Below are positions 26,501-35,223 of a DNA stretch of 64,000 bases, one piece after another. Where the stretch lies: NCBI GenBank assembly GCA_963741615.1, contig CAVUIU010000026.1, forward strand, positions 124,001 to 188,000, in the 5' to 3' direction. This DNA comes from UBA9676 sp963741615 (GTDB lineage Bacteria; Actinomycetota; Actinomycetes; Streptosporangiales; Streptosporangiaceae). The number at the start of each line of letters is the position of its first letter. Position 1 is the stretch's first letter. Made by a program: the position numbers and the translations under genes. Below the pieces are notes generated by a model that saw only the letters and a list, made by a program, of their open reading frames with translations, was not told where the DNA came from and did not search any database.

Positions 26501-27289
26501 ATGCCTGAGAGGCTGGTCGCGTCGCTGGAGGGACCGGCGGCCGCTCCGGTGGTGGTGCTCGGCGACTCGCTCGGCACCACCCGCGAGGTCTGGGAACCGC
26601 AGGCGGGGGTGCTGGGCGGGCGGTTCCGGCTGCTCCGTTTCGAGCATCGTGGCCACGGCGGGTCGCCGGCCCCGCCCGGCCCGTACACGGTCGGGGAGCT
26701 TGCCGCGGATGTGATCCGGCTGCTCGACGACTTCGGCGTGGAGACCGCCTCCTACTGCGGCATCTCGCTCGGCGGGATGATCGGGATGTGGCTGGCGGCG
26801 AGCGTGCCGCACCGGATCGGCGCGCTCGCGCTGTGCTGCACGTCCGCGTACCTGCCACCGGCGCAGGCGTGGGCCCTGCGGGCAGCCCAGGTGCGGGCCG
26901 CGGGCATGGCGTCCGTCTCCGGGCCGGTGGTGGGACGCTGGTTCACCGCCGCTTACCGCGAACGCGACCCGGCGGCCGTGGCGGGGTTCATGGCGGCGCT
27001 GGAGGGGGTGGAACCGGAGGGGTACGCCGGCTGCTGCGAGGCGATCGCCGCCATGGACCTGCGGCCCATGCTCGGCCAGATCTCCGCTCCGGTCCTGGTC
27101 ATCGCCGGTGCCGAGGATCCGGCGACGCCGCCCTGGCACGGCGCCCAGATCGCATCGGCCATCCGCCGCTGCGGCCTGCGGGTGATCCGGGGCGGCGCGC
27201 ACCTGGCCAACGTCTCCCAGCCCGGTGAGGTCACCGCCGCGCTCATGACACACCTGACCGGCCCGGCGAGCCGGCCGCACTGTCCCTGA
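26501..27289 (+). CDS. pcaD: 3-oxoadipate enol-lactonase-type alpha/beta hydrolase
   Basis: 262 residues with the alpha/beta-hydrolase core: FEHRGHGGSPAPPGPYT, nucleophile Ser89 in YCGISLGGMIGMWLA, VIAGAEDPATPP (acid) and GGAHLANVSQP (histidine). These match PcaD, which hydrolyses 3-oxoadipate enol-lactone to 3-oxoadipate in the 3,4-cleavage branch. It is the last gene of the run and returns to the beta-ketoadipate pathway after seven consecutive 4,5-cleavage genes. No fused decarboxylase (PcaL type) is present; pcaC is separate. Confidence 0.9.
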   Translation: MPERLVASLEGPAAAPVVVLGDSLGTTREVWEPQAGVLGGRFRLLRFEHRGHGGSPAPPGPYTVGELAADVIRLLDDFGVETASYCGISLGGMIGMWLAASVPHRIGALALCCTSAYLPPAQAWALRAAQVRAAGMASVSGPVVGRWFTAAYRERDPAAVAGFMAALEGVEPEGYAGCCEAIAAMDLRPMLGQISAPVLVIAGAEDPATPPWHGAQIASAIRRCGLRVIRGGAHLANVSQPGEVTAALMTHLTGPASRPHCP

Positions 27290-27331
27290 GCAGGTAGCTC
27301 CCCGCCCGTGTTCTCCGCGCCCGGCTCGCTG

Positions 27332-29584
27332 TCAGCGCATCAGGTGACGGGCGGCCTCCTCGATGTCTTCCTGGGAGAGCAGCACGGCGTCCGCCGCGTC
27401 GCCGAGCGGGACGAAGCTGTCCTGGCTCGTCACCCGGGTCACCCAGCCGCCGAAGCGGTCGTCGGCCAGGACCGCGAGCACTCCTTCCGACACCCCGGCT
27501 GTCCGCCTGGTCTCGTCCGCGATCAGCACCCGCCCGGTTGCCCGGGCCTCGCGCAGGATGTCCTCCGCTGGCAGCGGCGCCAGCCAGCGCAGGTCCACCA
27601 CCCGGCAGCTGATGTCCTCCATCGCCAGCCGGGCCGCCGCTCGCAGGCTCAGCCGCAGCCCGTTGCCGAACGTCATGATCGTCAGGTCGGTGCCGTTGCC
27701 ATGCGTGCGGGCCCGGCCCACCGGCACATGCCCGGCCGGCCAGCGCTCGGGCGGTTCGTAAGGGGCCCGCCACCCGCCGTCGCTGCTCCGGTACAGATCC
27801 CGGGTGTGGTACAGCGCGATCGGTTCCAGGAACACGCAGACGCTGCCGTCGGCGACCGCGGCCGCCAGGCACGTGCGCAGCATCGCGGCCGCATCCTCGG
27901 GCAGGGCGGGTGAGGCGATGATCAGGCCCGGGATGTCCCGCAGCGCCGCTACCGCGTTGTCGTTGTGGAAGTGCCCGCCGAAGCCTTCCTGGTAGGCATA
28001 GCCGGCGATCCGCAGCACCAGCGGGTTGCGGTACGTGCCCTGGGAGAAGAAGGACAAGGTGGCGGCCTCGCCGCGGATCTGGTCGGCGGCGTTGTGCAGG
28101 TAGGCGAGGTACTGGATCTCCGGCACCGGCAGCAGCCCGGCCAGGCCCCCGCCGAGCGCCAGGCCGAGGATGGCCTGCTCGTCCAGCAGCGTGTCGAAGA
28201 CCCGCCGGGCGCCGAACCGGGACAGCAGCCCGCGTGTCACCCCGTACACCCCGCCCTTGCGGGCGACATCCTGGCCGAACACCACCATCTCCGGCCGGGC
28301 CGCCAGCGCGTCGGTGAGCGTGGCGTTGATGGTCTGGGCCAGGGTGAGCGGGCCGGCCGACTCGGGCAGGCGCCCGGCGAACGCGATGAGCCGGCGGGCC
28401 TCGCTCGTGGCCACCGCCGCGCCGCGCGCCACCGCGTCCGGGCAGCGGGGTGCCAGCGGTGCCATCACCTGCTCCGCGGTCGCCAGCCGCGGCGCGCCCG
28501 CCACCTCCTGCGCGAGCTCAAGTACCCGGGCCCGGCTGCTCTCGTAGCGGTCGAGAACCTCGGCCGGGGACAGCAGGCCGGCCGCCACGATCAGCCGGGC
28601 GGTGCCGACCAGCGGATCGGCGGCAAGCGCGGCGGCGACATCGTCGCGGCCACGGTAAGCGGTCTCGGCATCCGCCCCCGCGTGCCCGCCCAGGCGGGTC
28701 ATGGACAGGTGCAGGAAGACGGGGGAGCGGTGGTGCCTGGCCCAGGCGGCGGCGGCCAGCGTGGTGTCGTAGACGTCGGCCAGATCGGACCCGTCGGCAT
28801 GGAAGTAGGTGATGCCGGGCCGGCCCGCGGTGGCCGCCGCAACCCAGCCGGGTGGCGTGCGCACGCTGATGCCGAGGCCGTTGTCTTCGCACACGATCAG
28901 CAGCGGGAGCGGAAGCCGCTGGTAGGCGCAGTACCCGGCGGTGTTGAGCGCGCCCACCGCGGTGGAGTGGTTGACCGAGGCGTCACCCAGGCTGGTCACC
29001 ACGATCGCGTCGGCGGGCCAGCGGCTCGCGGTGCCGAGCCGGGCGGCGCGGCCCAGCGCGAAGGCCAGCCCGACCGCACGCGGCAGATGCGAGGCGATGG
29101 TGGAGGTCTGCGGTATGACGTGCAGGTCGGCGTGGCCGAACACCTTGTGCCGGCCGCCCGCGATCGGCTCGGCCACCGCCGCCACCAGGCCGAGCAGCAC
29201 GTCGCGGACGCCGTCCCTGGGCGGGCTGGCGCACGCGGCGCGTACCAGGTAGAACGCCCCGGACCGGTAGTGGAGCAGCGCGGGGTCGTCCCCCCGCACC
29301 GCCGCCGCCACCGCCGCGTTGCCCTCGTGGCCGGAGGAGCCGATGGTGTAGAAGCCGGCCCCGCGCTCGCGCAGCCACCGCGCGGCCAGGTCGAGGTGGC
29401 GGCTGGCGAGCTGGGCGTCGAACAGTTCCAGGCAGCGCTCCCCGGTCAGCGCCGAGCCCATCCTGATGGCAGCGGGCAGCTCCCGGCCTCCGAGCGGAAC
29501 CGGCGGGGTGGGCGCCCGCAGCTTCAGGACGCAGTCGGCGAAATTCTGCTCGACCTCGTCTCGGCTGTCAGGCGGGTGGCTCAT
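27332..29584 (-). CDS. Fused alpha-beta E1 component of a 2-oxoacid dehydrogenase
   Basis: About 750 residues. The first half is E1-alpha-like, with GSSGHEGNAAVAAAVRGDD, SLGDASVNHSTAVGALNTA (thiamine-diphosphate motif) and CEDNGLGISV. The second half is E1-beta/transketolase-C-like, with VFGQDVARKGGVYGVTRGL, DEQAILGLALGGGLAG and MTFGNGLRLSLRAA. Such single-chain E1 proteins are related to branched-chain 2-oxoacid dehydrogenases. No E2 or E3 gene is adjacent, so its partners must be elsewhere. The ATG at 29584 is chosen; the frame is open to 29692. It is convergent with the pca/lig run and not obviously part of it. Confidence 0.85.
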   Translation of the reverse strand: MSHPPDSRDEVEQNFADCVLKLRAPTPPVPLGGRELPAAIRMGSALTGERCLELFDAQLASRHLDLAARWLRERGAGFYTIGSSGHEGNAAVAAAVRGDDPALLHYRSGAFYLVRAACASPPRDGVRDVLLGLVAAVAEPIAGGRHKVFGHADLHVIPQTSTIASHLPRAVGLAFALGRAARLGTASRWPADAIVVTSLGDASVNHSTAVGALNTAGYCAYQRLPLPLLIVCEDNGLGISVRTPPGWVAAATAGRPGITYFHADGSDLADVYDTTLAAAAWARHHRSPVFLHLSMTRLGGHAGADAETAYRGRDDVAAALAADPLVGTARLIVAAGLLSPAEVLDRYESSRARVLELAQEVAGAPRLATAEQVMAPLAPRCPDAVARGAAVATSEARRLIAFAGRLPESAGPLTLAQTINATLTDALAARPEMVVFGQDVARKGGVYGVTRGLLSRFGARRVFDTLLDEQAILGLALGGGLAGLLPVPEIQYLAYLHNAADQIRGEAATLSFFSQGTYRNPLVLRIAGYAYQEGFGGHFHNDNAVAALRDIPGLIIASPALPEDAAAMLRTCLAAAVADGSVCVFLEPIALYHTRDLYRSSDGGWRAPYEPPERWPAGHVPVGRARTHGNGTDLTIMTFGNGLRLSLRAAARLAMEDISCRVVDLRWLAPLPAEDILREARATGRVLIADETRRTAGVSEGVLAVLADDRFGGWVTRVTSQDSFVPLGDAADAVLLSQEDIEEAARHLMR

Positions 29585-29739
29585 GGTGTCTACGGTAAAG
29601 CCGGCACGGCCAAACTCCGCAGCGGAACCGGCCGGTGGCCCGGACCGGCCGCCCGCCCGCCGCTTGCCCGGGTGGCTGACCGGCCAGGACATGCCAGAAC
29701 GTAAGGTGTGGCTGCCAGCCCCGTCGTGAGGAGGCCCCC

Positions 29740-30768
29740 ATGCTGCCCTGGTCCGCTGACCTCGCCGGACGGATCGACGAGCATTTGTTCGCGAGCGAGC
29801 TGCTGCGGGCGAACCCGCTGGGTGATCCCAGCGAGCGCCCGCTCTGGGTATACCTGCCGCCGGGCTACGACGACGAGCCCGCCCGGTCCTACCCGTCGGT
29901 GTACGTCATCCAGGGTTACACCGGCCACGTCGCGGCCTGGCGCAACCGGTCGCCCTTCCGGCAGCCCTTCCCCGAGACCGCCGACGCGGTGTTCGCGAGC
30001 GGGCAGGCGCCACCGGCCATCGTCGTCTATGTCAACGCGTGGACCGCCTACGGGGGCAGCCAGTTCGTCGACTCACCCGGCACCGGCCGTTACCACTCCT
30101 ACCTGTGCGAAGAGGTGGTGCCCTGGGTGGACGGCCGGTACCGGACGGTGGCCGAGGCCGGTAACCGGGCGATCATGGGCAAGTCCAGCGGCGGGTTCGG
30201 GGCGATGATCACGCCGATGCTGCGCCCGGACCTGTTCGGCGCGCTCGCCACCCACGCTGGCGACTCGCTGTACGAGTTCTGCTACCTGCCTGAGTTCGCC
30301 AAGGACGTGCGTCACCTGCGCGGGTACGACGGGGACATCTGGCGCTGGTGGGCCGATTTCCGCTCCCGGACCCCGTTCACCGCCGAAGCCGACATGGACC
30401 TGATCATGCTGCTGGGCGTGTCGGCATGCTTCTCGGCGCAGCCGGACGGGACCGTCGAGCTGCCGTTCGACCCGGGCACCGGGGTGCTGCGCCCGCAGCT
30501 GTGGCAGCGCTGGCTGGACTGGGACCCGGTGCGGATGGTGCCCCGCTACGCGGCCCAGCTGCGGTCGCTGCGGGCGATCTGGATCGACGCCGGGACCAGA
30601 GACGACTGGTTCCTCGACATCGGGGCGCAGGCGTTCCGTGCCGCGCTGCGGGAGGCGGGCGTGTCCGACGAGTTGATCCACTTCGAGCTGTTCGACGCCA
30701 CCCACATGGGGATCGACTACCGTTACCCGCTCTCGCTCGCCTGGCTCTGCCAGCGCATCGCGCCCTGA
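29740..30768 (+). CDS. Putative esterase (esterase D/antigen-85-like alpha/beta hydrolase)
   Basis: 342 residues. YLPPGYDDEPARSYPSVYVIQGYTG opens the esterase fold; RAIMGKSSGGFGAMI carries the nucleophile serine; AIWIDAGTRDDWFLDIGAQAF and ELFDATHMGIDYRYP provide the Asp and His regions. No signal peptide is visible, so it is probably cytoplasmic. GAGGAGG lies just upstream of the ATG. It is flanked by oppositely directed genes, and the natural ester substrate is unknown. Confidence 0.85.
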   Translation: MLPWSADLAGRIDEHLFASELLRANPLGDPSERPLWVYLPPGYDDEPARSYPSVYVIQGYTGHVAAWRNRSPFRQPFPETADAVFASGQAPPAIVVYVNAWTAYGGSQFVDSPGTGRYHSYLCEEVVPWVDGRYRTVAEAGNRAIMGKSSGGFGAMITPMLRPDLFGALATHAGDSLYEFCYLPEFAKDVRHLRGYDGDIWRWWADFRSRTPFTAEADMDLIMLLGVSACFSAQPDGTVELPFDPGTGVLRPQLWQRWLDWDPVRMVPRYAAQLRSLRAIWIDAGTRDDWFLDIGAQAFRAALREAGVSDELIHFELFDATHMGIDYRYPLSLAWLCQRIAP

Positions 30769-30793
30769 GACGGGTTCTCGGGGCCGGGCGGCC

Positions 30794-31558
30794 TCAGCTG
30801 GTCTCGCCGAACAGGTGGCTGGTGACCCTGGCCAGGTGCGTGCGCATCGCCTCGACCGCGCGGTCGGCATCCCTGGCCCGCAGCGCGGCGACGAGCTCCC
30901 GGTGGTCGGCCTGGTATACGCGCTGGCGTTCGGGGGACGCGCTGTGGCGCTTGAGTTCGCCCCAGAACCGGCCGTGCCGGGCCTCCTCGATGACGCCGTA
31001 CAGCCGGCCGAGCAGCGGGCTGTGGCTGGCGGCCACGATGCAGCGGTGCAGGGCGAGGTCCCACAGCTCAAACTCGTCGTAGCTGGCAGCCTGCTCCCCG
31101 CCCGCCAGGCAGCGGTCCATCTCGCCGAAGTCGGAGGCCGTCGCCCAGGCCACCACCAGCCGCATCGCGGACGGTTCGAGCATCCGCCGGATCGCCATCA
31201 CGTCGGCGGGTGCGAACCCGGCGGAGCCGCCCGGGCCCTGGCCGCCGGGGGCCGGGCCGCCGTCCCCGGCACCGGGCGCGCTGCCGTCGCCATCCGCGCC
31301 GGACCGTGCCCAGCGTGCGTCCCGCAGGAAGGTCCCGCGCCCGATCTCGCGTGAGATATGGCCCTCGGCCTCGAGTACCGCCAGGGCACGCCGGACCGTG
31401 GTGCGGGTGGCGCCCAGGTCGGCCGCGAGCTGGCGCTCCGTGGGCAGCCGCGACCCCGGGCCCATGCCCGCCCGCCGCGAGTCGGCGAGGATCACCTCGG
31501 CCAGCCGGCGACCCCGGTCGGCCGGAATAGCGGGGCGGTCTCCTGCTGCTGTCGCCAT
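30794..31558 (-). CDS. GntR-family regulator with FCD effector domain
   Basis: About 254 residues. The winged helix-turn-helix is in SRLPTERQLAADLGATRTTVRRALAVLEAEGHI. After a Gly/Pro-rich linker, the FCD (FadR C-terminal) domain follows, with RRMLEPSAMRLVVAWA, LWDLALHRCIVAASHSPLL and ADHRELVAALRARDADRAVEAMRTHL; the His residues are the usual metal/ligand site. FCD domains sense small carboxylates. The ATG at 31558 has GGAAGG upstream; a frame extending to 31696 would run through the promoter region. It is divergent from the FAH gene and Liv-type transporter, which it probably controls. Confidence 0.88.
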   Translation of the reverse strand: MATAAGDRPAIPADRGRRLAEVILADSRRAGMGPGSRLPTERQLAADLGATRTTVRRALAVLEAEGHISREIGRGTFLRDARWARSGADGDGSAPGAGDGGPAPGGQGPGGSAGFAPADVMAIRRMLEPSAMRLVVAWATASDFGEMDRCLAGGEQAASYDEFELWDLALHRCIVAASHSPLLGRLYGVIEEARHGRFWGELKRHSASPERQRVYQADHRELVAALRARDADRAVEAMRTHLARVTSHLFGETS

Positions 31559-31596
31559 CGGCCTTCCGTCCTGGTCCGTGGCCGGATCCGCCCGGC

Positions 31597-31720
31597 TCAA
31601 CCAATCATACCAATCGATATCATACTGTGACCCGGCGGGCACCTTTTTCTTCTTGTCACTGGTCTTGACCCCTTTTGTATACACACCTATGCTCAACCAA
31701 TCTACTTAAGTCAACCAATC
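31597..31720. repeat. Three direct copies of TCAACCAATC in the GntR/FAH intergenic region
   Basis: TCAACCAATC occurs at 31597, 31693 and 31711, all in the same orientation. The last two are 18 bases apart and span the predicted transcription start of the rightward promoter. Candidate regulator-binding elements. Confidence 0.6.
31665..31693 (+). promoter_or_regulatory. Housekeeping-type promoter for the FAH-transporter operon
   Basis: TTGACC (31665-31670), a 17-base spacer and TATGCT (31688-31693) form a good vegetative promoter pointing at the FAH gene, with a leader of roughly 130 bases. The spacer contains the 8-bp palindrome TGTATACA (31676-31683), of the kind bound by GntR/FCD regulators, and the -10 element abuts a TCAACCAATC repeat. 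Binding at either would block polymerase. Confidence 0.6.
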
Positions 31721-31833
31721 GCCGATCGGCGCTGCCTCCCACCCGCCGCCCGCGCATCATCGGATGCGCCGTCGGCGTCACCCCCCGCCATCCCCGAGAT
31801 CACCGCTCGGCCCGCACGAAGGAGATCCGGCTC

Positions 31834-32739
31834 GTGAGGCTTGCCACGATTGACACCGCCCAGGGACCGCGGCTGCACGTCAGGGGCCGCTCCGGTTACG
31901 TCGACGTCGCCGGCGGCACCGGCGATCCACGGATGTCAGCACTGCGTTACGTGCTCGAAACGGGGAAGCCGGCCATGGACGCGATCCGCGGGCTCCAGGG
32001 CCAGGACGGCCGGGAGATCGAGCCCGCTGACTTCGCCGCGGCGGTGCCGGCCCCGCCGCGCATCCTCTGCCTGGGACTGAACTACAGCGAGCACGCACTG
32101 GAGGGCGGCCGGGCGGTGCCAAGCTGGCCGGACGCGTTCGTGCGCGGTGCCGACAGCGTGCTCGGGCCCTATGCCGACCTGGTGAAGCCCGCCCTGACCA
32201 CCCGGTTCGACTACGAAGCCGAACTCGGGATCGTGATCGGAGCCGGCGGCCGCTATATCCGCGCGGAGGACGCGTTCGACGCCATCGCCGGGTTTGTCGT
32301 GCTGAACGACGCGTCGTGCCGCGACTGGCAGCGGGCCGGGACCCAGTGGACGGCCGGCAAGAACTTCGTCGGCAGCATGCCCGTCGGGCCCGAGGTGGTG
32401 ACCACCGACGAGGTGGACGTCAGCGACCTGGCCATCAGTTCAACACTCAACGGCACGGTCATGCAGTCGGCGCGCACCTCGCAGATGCTGGTCAGCGTCC
32501 CGGCCGCCGTGGAGTTCTTCTCATCGTTCACCCACTTGGCCCCAGGAGATGTCATCGCCACCGGCACACCGGGCGGCGTTGGCTTCGCCCGGACGCCACC
32601 GGTGTGGATGGAGCCCGGTGACCTGATCGAGGTCACCGTGGAGAAGGTGGGCACCATCCGCAACCGGATCGTCGCCGAGGAGGGCGCCCCCGCCGACTGG
32701 CGGTGGCGGCCCGCCGACCAGACGGTCTCCGGGTTGTGA
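31834..32739 (+). CDS. Fumarylacetoacetate hydrolase-family protein
   Basis: 301 residues. ILCLGLNYSEHALEGG opens the FAH domain; DYEAELGIVIGAGGRYI has the metal-binding ExE, and DVIATGTPGGVGFARTPPVWM the catalytic loop. Family members hydrolyse C-C bonds of acylpyruvates, isomerise or decarboxylate hydroxy-muconate-type diacids. It heads an operon with a Liv-type transporter, so transported aromatic or dicarboxylic substrates are plausible. GTG 31834 is preceded by GAAGGAG. The specific substrate is not determinable from sequence. Confidence 0.88.
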   Translation: MRLATIDTAQGPRLHVRGRSGYVDVAGGTGDPRMSALRYVLETGKPAMDAIRGLQGQDGREIEPADFAAAVPAPPRILCLGLNYSEHALEGGRAVPSWPDAFVRGADSVLGPYADLVKPALTTRFDYEAELGIVIGAGGRYIRAEDAFDAIAGFVVLNDASCRDWQRAGTQWTAGKNFVGSMPVGPEVVTTDEVDVSDLAISSTLNGTVMQSARTSQMLVSVPAAVEFFSSFTHLAPGDVIATGTPGGVGFARTPPVWMEPGDLIEVTVEKVGTIRNRIVAEEGAPADWRWRPADQTVSGL

Positions 32740-32809
32740 CCCGGTGGACCGGACCTGGCATCCCCTCAGTTGGTCACTTGATTCCACCAAAACGCATCAC
32801 GGAGGGACT

Positions 32810-34210
32810 ATGAAGTCCTCGACATTCGGCCCCGGGGCCCCGCCCGCGGGTGACCCTTCACGCTCACCGGGCACACGGACGAGACGTCAGCGGCCAGTCC
32901 GGCTCCTGGCGGTGGCCGCCACGGCGGCGGCCGCACTCGTACTGGCCGCGTGCAGCAGCAGCGGTTCCGGCACCGCATCCGGCTCGGCAAGCCCCAGCGC
33001 CGGGTCCAAGCTGACCGTTGCCGACGTTGCCCCGTTCAGCGGCCCCGACGCCGCACTCGGCCCGACATACCTGGCCTCCTGCTACGGCGCGACCAGCGCC
33101 ATCAACGCCGCGGGCGGCGTGCTCGGCCACATGCTGACCTGCAAGAGCGTGGACACGAGGGGCGACCCCGCGGACGCGGTCCCGGCGGTCAACCAGATGT
33201 TCGCTTCCACGCCCAGCCTGGCCCTGGTCATCGGCTGCACCTCGGACGAGGCGGCGTCGGTCGCGCCGATCATCAACGGCCACAAGATGGCCATGTTCTG
33301 CATGACCGGGCAGTCGGAGTTCGACCACACGCACTTCCCGTACTTCTACCGGCTGGTGCCGCCGGACCTCGAAGAGTCCTACGCGATGACGGTCATCGCC
33401 AAGCAGCTCGGCTACAAGCGGATCGCGCTGGCGTTCGGCAACGACATCGGCTCGCAGACCTTCATCCAGCCCGCGATCGCGGCGCTCAAGAAGGCCGGGA
33501 TCACCCTGACCACCAACCAGTCGCTGGACCTGAAGGCCACCACCTTCCGGACCGAGGCGGCGGCGATCGTCCAGTCCCACCCGGACGCGATCATGACCGA
33601 GGCGCTCGGGTCGGCCGACCCGACGCTGTTCTCCGAGATCAAGCAGCTCAACCACGGCAAGATCATCCCGATCATCGGCACCTCGGCGGCCATCTCGCCG
33701 GCTTTCTACAAGGCCTCGGCCGCGGCGGTGGGCGCGAACGAGTTCTCCAGCAACTTCCACGCCGACAACCTGGTGGTCCTGTCGAGCGGCCCGGCCTACC
33801 AGGCCTTCTCCAAGGCGCTGCTGTCGCAGCAGGGCAAGGTTCCCGGCGCCACCGGCAACTTCACCACCTACCTGAGTGCGCCCGGAGGGGTGCATCTGTA
33901 TGACGGGATGAACCTGGCGGCGCTCGCGATGATCATGTCGAAGAGCACCAACCCGAGCGTGTACGGGCCGGACATCATCAAGATCGGTGATGGCGCGCCG
34001 GGCGCGACGGTGTGCTACTCGTTCGCCCAGTGCGCGCCGCTGGTCAAGGCGGGCAAGGCGGTCAAGTACGTGGGGCCGGGCGGCCCGACCAGCTTCGACA
34101 GCTTCCACGACTCCACCGGCATCTTCCAGATCGACACCTACACCCCGAGCGGGCAGGTCAAGACGGTCGGCACCATCTCGCCCGCGGAGCTGAGGGCCCT
34201 GTCCGGATGA
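32810..34210 (+). CDS. Liv-type ABC transporter substrate-binding lipoprotein
   Basis: 466 residues. A twin-Arg-free signal peptide ends in the lipobox LVLAAC (lipidated Cys48), followed by a Ser/Gly linker. The periplasmic-binding fold of the branched-chain amino acid type follows (ADVAPFSGPDAALGPTYLASC, FASTPSLALVIGCTSDEA, FYRLVPPDLEESYAMTVIAKQLGYKRIALAFG). ATG 32810 has GGAGGGAC upstream. It is followed by two permease and two ATPase genes in the usual order. Ligands of this family include aromatic acids as well as amino acids; the catabolic context suggests the former. Confidence 0.92.
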   Translation: MKSSTFGPGAPPAGDPSRSPGTRTRRQRPVRLLAVAATAAAALVLAACSSSGSGTASGSASPSAGSKLTVADVAPFSGPDAALGPTYLASCYGATSAINAAGGVLGHMLTCKSVDTRGDPADAVPAVNQMFASTPSLALVIGCTSDEAASVAPIINGHKMAMFCMTGQSEFDHTHFPYFYRLVPPDLEESYAMTVIAKQLGYKRIALAFGNDIGSQTFIQPAIAALKKAGITLTTNQSLDLKATTFRTEAAAIVQSHPDAIMTEALGSADPTLFSEIKQLNHGKIIPIIGTSAAISPAFYKASAAAVGANEFSSNFHADNLVVLSSGPAYQAFSKALLSQQGKVPGATGNFTTYLSAPGGVHLYDGMNLAALAMIMSKSTNPSVYGPDIIKIGDGAPGATVCYSFAQCAPLVKAGKAVKYVGPGGPTSFDSFHDSTGIFQIDTYTPSGQVKTVGTISPAELRALSG

Positions 34211-34287
34211 CCTCACGCACCAACAGTCTCCCGCCCGGCCGGGTGCCCCCCGCTCCAGCGGGGCGCCTGGCCGGGCGGGGGCGGCCC

Positions 34288-34333
34288 GCCCACCGGGTGT
34301 GGCCCGCCCGGCCTCCGGCCCACCGGGTGTGGC
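34288..34333. repeat. 16-bp direct repeat before the LivH-type gene
   Basis: GCCCACCGGGTGTGGC occurs at 34288-34303 and 34318-34333, separated by 14 bases, in the short gap between the binding-protein and permease genes; the second copy covers the ribosome-site position of the permease. Confidence 0.7.
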
Positions 34334-34337
34334 GCCC

Positions 34338-35204
34338 ATGACGCTCTTCCTCGCCTCGCTCGGGTTCGGCCTGGTGACCGCCTCGGTCCTGGCGATCGCG
34401 TCGGTCGGCTTCACCCTCCAGTTCGGGGTCACCGACGTGCTCAACCTCGCCTACGGCGCGATCATGATCTTCGGGGCGTTCATCGCTTACGTGGTCAACA
34501 GCGCCGGGTACTCGGTGTGGCTGGGCCTGCCGGCCGCGGTCGTCGCCTGCGCGCTGTTGTCCATGCTGGTGAACTCCGGCGTGTACACGCCGTTCCAGCG
34601 GCGCGGCGCCTCGCCGATCACGATGGTGATCGTGTCGCTCGGGATGACCCTCATCATCGAGTTCGGTGTGCAGTCGGTGTCCGGTGGGGTTGCCGTTTCC
34701 TACGCCATGGGCCAGGGGCCCACATTCCAGGCGGGCGGGCTGGTGCTGTCCGGGCTCCAGGTCGGCATCATGGTGACGTCCGTGGTGGTGATGGCGGGCG
34801 TTCACGTGCTGCTGCGTTACACCAAGCTCGGCAAGGCGATGAGGGCAACCGCGGCCAACCGGACCCTGGCCCGTAACTGCGGCATCCGGACCGGCCGGGT
34901 CATCACCATGACCTGGGTGGTGACCGGCGGGCTGTGCGGGCTGGCGGGCGTGGTCTTCGCGATGGACGCAGGCAGCTTCGACGCCACCTCCACCGACCTG
35001 TTCCTCGTGCTCATCCTGGCGGCGGTCTTCCTCGGCGGGCCGGGCCAGGCGTACGGCGCGATGATCGGCGCGGTCGTCATCGGCATCGCTACCGAGGTCA
35101 GCGCCGTGTTCATCCCGGCCGACTATAAATACGTCATCGCGTTTGTGGCGCTGCTGGTCATGCTCGGCGTGCGCCCGACCGGGCTGCTGGGTGAGCGGGC
35201 ATGA
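34338..35204 (+). CDS. Liv-type ABC transporter permease (LivH-like)
   Basis: 288 residues with about eight hydrophobic segments. The conserved GVTDVLNLAYGAIMIFGAFIAY near the start and FLGGPGQAYGAMIGAVVIGIATEV near the end are typical of LivH. The EAA-like cytoplasmic loop is around TKLGKAMRATAANRTLARNCGI. ATG 34338 is the likely start; its ribosome site is weak and lies within a 16-bp repeat, so translation may depend on the upstream gene. It forms the membrane channel with the LivM-type protein. Confidence 0.92.
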   Translation: MTLFLASLGFGLVTASVLAIASVGFTLQFGVTDVLNLAYGAIMIFGAFIAYVVNSAGYSVWLGLPAAVVACALLSMLVNSGVYTPFQRRGASPITMVIVSLGMTLIIEFGVQSVSGGVAVSYAMGQGPTFQAGGLVLSGLQVGIMVTSVVVMAGVHVLLRYTKLGKAMRATAANRTLARNCGIRTGRVITMTWVVTGGLCGLAGVVFAMDAGSFDATSTDLFLVLILAAVFLGGPGQAYGAMIGAVVIGIATEVSAVFIPADYKYVIAFVALLVMLGVRPTGLLGERA

Positions 35205-35223
35205 CCGCCGGACGGGACCGCAG

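Noticed and set aside
24515..27280. Very long open frame on the minus strand (over 900 codons) opposite ligA-pcaD
   Set aside because: It is antisense to several genes with clear families and motifs; long antisense frames are expected at this GC content and the protein is Arg/Ala/Gly-rich without domains.
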